The notes under the pieces were generated by a model that saw nothing but the letters and a program-made list of their open reading frames with translations, was not told where the DNA came from and did not search any database. Below, piece by piece: positions 62,107 to 64,000 of a DNA stretch of 64,000 nt. Source of the DNA: an uncultured Bacteroidales bacterium (GTDB lineage: Bacteria > Bacteroidota > Bacteroidia > Bacteroidales > UBA932); the NCBI GenBank assembly GCA_900320795.1, contig ONTQ01000002.1, forward strand, positions 1 to 64,000, written 5' to 3'. A program made the position numbers and the translations under genes. The stretch's first letter is position 1, and the number at the start of each line of letters is the position of its first letter.

Positions 62107-62213
62107 CGCGTGGCAGTTAACGCTTTGTAAATCAGTAATTTATAACATATTCCTCGTTCAAAATTTGAACGAGGAATATGTTGTAATATGCTAGTAATCA
62201 TCAATTTAGTTGT
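62107..62213 (+). repeat. Dispersed post-stop palindrome, copy B (terminator-like)
   Basis: It starts 6 nt after the stop with CGCGTGGC, then AATCAGT, TTTATA and a perfect 19-bp inverted repeat (62144-62162 / 62164-62182) whose core is CCTCGTTC / GAACGAGG. It is homologous to 22910-23000. Confidence 0.75.
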
Positions 62214-62239
62214 CACGAAAAAATGGCAAAAAAATTAAA

Positions 62240-62255
62240 ATATCGCTTGCGATAT
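62240..62255. promoter_or_regulatory. Palindromic operator ATATCGC-TT-GCGATAT
   Basis: Perfect 7-bp arms around TT, overlapping the TTG -33 element (62247-62249) of the peroxidase promoter. A MarR/OhrR-type regulator is encoded two genes downstream, so this is probably its autoregulated site. Confidence 0.6.
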
Positions 62256-62276
62256 AAAATAATTTTCGTATCTTTG
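62247..62276 (+). promoter_or_regulatory. Promoter of the peroxidase-ohrR operon
   Basis: TTG (62247-62249), a 19-bp spacer and TATCTTTG (62269-62276). The -33 element lies in the centre of the palindrome. Confidence 0.7.
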
Positions 62277-62316
62277 CGTCGTGAACGATATAAATAATCA
62301 ATAATTATACAACATT

Positions 62317-62394
62317 ATGAACGCACAAGCATCTGTCCAAATCCTGCAGGCCTATGCTACCGGCCTCCAGAATTGGCTCACCAAGCAACTCTGA
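62317..62394 (+). CDS. Possible 25-aa leader ORF before the peroxidase gene
   Basis: The ORF begins MNAQASVQILQAYATGLQNW and ends 5 residues later with TGA at 62392-62394, 3 nt before the peroxidase ATG. It lies after the promoter and would be the first ORF on the transcript. The sequence looks amphipathic. No homologue is recognised; it may couple translation or be a real small protein. Confidence 0.4.
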   Translation: MNAQASVQILQAYATGLQNWLTKQL

Positions 62395-62397
62395 TAA

Positions 62398-63012
62398 ATG
62401 AAGAAAAGTTTATTTGCAGCCATTCTGGGCCTTCTGTGCCTGGGAGGCGCTGCACAAAACGAACAAGACATGGCAACGATTTACGATTTCAAAACCCTTA
62501 ACAACAAGGGTGTAGAGGTGAATTTCAAAGATTATGAAGGAAAAGTCCTTCTCATTGTGAACACTGCTTCCAAATGTGGTTTCACTCCTCAGTATGACGG
62601 CCTGGAGGCTCTCTATCAGCAGTATAAGGACAAAGGCCTGGTGGTCATCGGTTTCCCCTGCGACCAGTTTGCCGGACAGGAGCCCGGTTCCAACGAACAG
62701 ATCGAGGAATTCTGCCGCCTGAACCATGGCGTTACTTTCCCGCTGATGGCCAAGACCGATGTGAACGGCCCCAAGGCCGAACCCATCTTTGAATACTTAA
62801 AAGCCCAGGCTCCCGCCGAGGAGTACAGTGGCCTCAAGGCCAAGGCCACCCGCAAGTTGCTCAAAGGACTGAGCAAGAGCGTGGAAAAAGACAGCGACAT
62901 CCTGTGGAACTTTACCAAGTTCCTCGTGTCCCGTGACGGTTCCATCGTCAAGCGCTTCGCTCCGGTCGTCGAGCCCAAAGATTTCACCAAGGACATCGAA
63001 GAAATGCTTTAA
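62398..63012 (+). CDS. Glutathione peroxidase-family thiol peroxidase, exported
   Basis: 204 residues with a signal peptide (MKKSLFAAILGLLCLGGAAQ). The peroxidatic Cys60 is in NTASKCGFTPQYDGLEALY, with GFPCDQFAGQEPG (Cys88) and the Trp in WNFTKFLVSRDG. It is a Cys- rather than Sec-type enzyme and reduces hydroperoxides with thiol donors. The signal peptide puts it in the periplasm. It is co-transcribed with an OhrR-type regulator 5 nt downstream, behind a palindromic operator. Confidence 0.92.
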   Translation: MKKSLFAAILGLLCLGGAAQNEQDMATIYDFKTLNNKGVEVNFKDYEGKVLLIVNTASKCGFTPQYDGLEALYQQYKDKGLVVIGFPCDQFAGQEPGSNEQIEEFCRLNHGVTFPLMAKTDVNGPKAEPIFEYLKAQAPAEEYSGLKAKATRKLLKGLSKSVEKDSDILWNFTKFLVSRDGSIVKRFAPVVEPKDFTKDIEEML

Positions 63013-63017
63013 TTCCC

Positions 63018-63461
63018 ATGCAGGAGCAACTTAAATTGGATAATCAGCTCTGTTTCAGGCTGTACACGGCATCCCGGCTCATTACGCAGGCTTATCATCC
63101 GCTGCTCAGCGGCATCGGCCTCACTTATCCCCAATATCTGGTGATGATGGTACTTTGGGAGAAGGACGGGCAGCCCGTGAACGACATCGCCAAGAAACTG
63201 TATCTGGAGACCAACACAGTGACCCCGCTCCTCAAACGCATGGAGGCCGAAGGATTCGTGAAACGGGAAAAAGGCCGGGCCGACGGCCGCCAGGTCATCG
63301 TGCACCTCACCCCCGAGGGGCGCGCCCTGGAGGAAAAGGCCGGCTGCATCCCCTTTCAGGTGGGGAACGCCGTTGCCTGTCGCAGCATTACGCCCGAATC
63401 GGCCCCCGCCCTCTACGAAACCCTCGACGACCTCATCAGCACCCTGAGCGGTGACTGTTAA
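63018..63461 (+). CDS. ohrR: OhrR-type MarR-family peroxide-sensing regulator
   Basis: 147 residues. The N-terminus LDNQLCFRLYTASRLITQAY carries Cys12 at the place of the OhrR redox sensor. LSGIGLTYPQYLVMMVLWEK and the winged helix NTVTPLLKRMEAEGFVKREK then RADGRQVIVHLT follow. OhrR represses until a hydroperoxide oxidises this Cys. It probably binds the palindrome at 62240-62255 and represses its own operon. The usual target gene is ohr; here it is a GPx-type peroxidase. The stop overlaps the convergent stop by 4 nt. Confidence 0.88.
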   Translation: MQEQLKLDNQLCFRLYTASRLITQAYHPLLSGIGLTYPQYLVMMVLWEKDGQPVNDIAKKLYLETNTVTPLLKRMEAEGFVKREKGRADGRQVIVHLTPEGRALEEKAGCIPFQVGNAVACRSITPESAPALYETLDDLISTLSGDC

Positions 63462-64000
63462 TACAGCTTCAGGAACACTTCGATGGCCTGGTATTCGGCC
63501 ATGCCCAGCCGATCGTAAAGGCGGGCGGTGTTCTGGGTGCGTTCTTCGGCCCGCTGCCAGAATTCGCGCGGATCTTCGCCCGGGAAGGGAACGATGTCCT
63601 TCTGGGAAAGGTGGCGGAAGATGGCGTGACGCTTTTTCACCACTTCGTCCGGACTCAGCGGAACGGCCATGTCCACGCGACCCAGCTCCCATTCCATCCA
63701 GGCGCCGCGATACAGCCATACGTGGAGGTCTTTCATCCACTCGTTTCCTTCTTCGCGGAGCTGGTCCAGGGCGTCCATGGCGGCCTCGGTGCAAACCCGG
63801 TGCGTGCCGTGCGGATCGGCCAGGTCACCGGCCATGAAGATCATATGGGGTTTCAGTTTCCGGATCAGGTCTTTGATGATATCGACATCGGCCTGGGTCC
63901 GGGGATTCTTCTTGATGCCGCCGCTTTCGTAGAACGGCAGGTTCAGGAAGTGGGCGTTGGTGTCGTCATTGAGGCCGAAGGAGCGAACGGCGCCGCGGGC
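63458..64000 (-). CDS. NagB-like protein with C-terminal PIG-L/LmbE domain, 5' part outside window
   Basis: Only the last 180 residues are in the window; the reading frame continues through position 64000. The text SFGLNDDTNAHFLNLPFYES, KPHMIFMAGDLADPHGTHRV and WLYRGAWMEWELGRVDMAVP matches the C-terminal LmbE-like half of the long Bacteroidetes glucosamine-6-phosphate deaminase-type proteins. The N-terminal deaminase half is not visible, so nagB is the likely but unproven symbol. It is convergent with ohrR and overlaps it by 4 nt. Confidence 0.8.
   Translation of the reverse strand, partial: ARGAVRSFGLNDDTNAHFLNLPFYESGGIKKNPRTQADVDIIKDLIRKLKPHMIFMAGDLADPHGTHRVCTEAAMDALDQLREEGNEWMKDLHVWLYRGAWMEWELGRVDMAVPLSPDEVVKKRHAIFRHLSQKDIVPFPGEDPREFWQRAEERTQNTARLYDRLGMAEYQAIEVFLKLY

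Overview
The window comes from a Bacteroidota chromosome, most likely order Bacteroidales. The evidence is a SusC-type TonB-dependent receptor, a DUF4249 protein, NigD-like and fimbrillin-like lipoproteins, an S46 dipeptidyl-peptidase, a Mrp ATPase of Bacteroidetes type, and Bacteroidetes -7 promoter boxes (TAnnTTTG) with almost no Shine-Dalgarno sequences. Coding strands are moderately GC-rich with C-ending codons, and intergenic DNA is very AT-rich. I found no rRNA, tRNA, CRISPR, transposase or phage genes.

Layout. 1-12064 is entirely minus strand: a truncated SusC receptor, a translationally coupled set (TonB-dependent receptor, DUF4249 lipoprotein, MG2/plug-like protein), fumarate reductase/succinate dehydrogenase subunits B and A, and ruvB. 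A 225-bp AT-rich gap rich in TGTTGA/TCAACA motifs (12065-12289) separates this from 12290-25853, which is entirely plus strand: mfd, coaX, an outer-membrane barrel, a TPR protein, lptC, a ppiD-like isomerase, ychF, an EEP-family phosphodiesterase/nuclease, galK and a CpXC protein. 25850-28866 carries a divergent EF-G paralog and a CPBP protease on the minus strand. 29180-33097 has rnhB, an S46 peptidase and mrp on the plus strand. 33117-42927 is minus strand: the operon mutS, glycosyltransferase, yfhO, lipoprotein, plus a sodium-dependent transporter. 42986-46202 has thyA, folA and galM. 46199-49222 (minus) is a metallopeptidase/propeller/barrel protein. 49266-54598 has a thioredoxin-like lipoprotein, a NigD-like lipoprotein, an ECF sigma factor overlapping a dual-membrane-spanning anti-sigma-like protein, and an outer-membrane barrel. 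54844-62101 is one apparent operon: a 46-aa small protein, an M64 peptidase and two tandem transglutaminase-like lipoproteins. 62317-63461 is a peroxide-response unit (25-aa ORF, glutathione peroxidase, OhrR-type MarR regulator). The window ends inside a nagB/PIG-L-type gene on the minus strand.

The most unusual content is non-coding. Three tandem arrays of hairpin-forming units with 51-, 51- and 52-bp periods lie in gene-free gaps at 28895, 44732 and 54624. The first two are homologous and inverted relative to each other. The third has the same plan, but both arms have changed and still pair. A separate 27-bp dispersed repeat (translated CHSERSEES) occurs six times: it supplies two stop codons, abuts two start codons and is read in frame inside two proteins. 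A third repeat family, a long palindrome, directly follows the stop codons of ychF and the second transglutaminase gene. At least eight genes have a consensus -7 box only 4-8 nt from the start codon, which suggests leaderless or near-leaderless transcripts.
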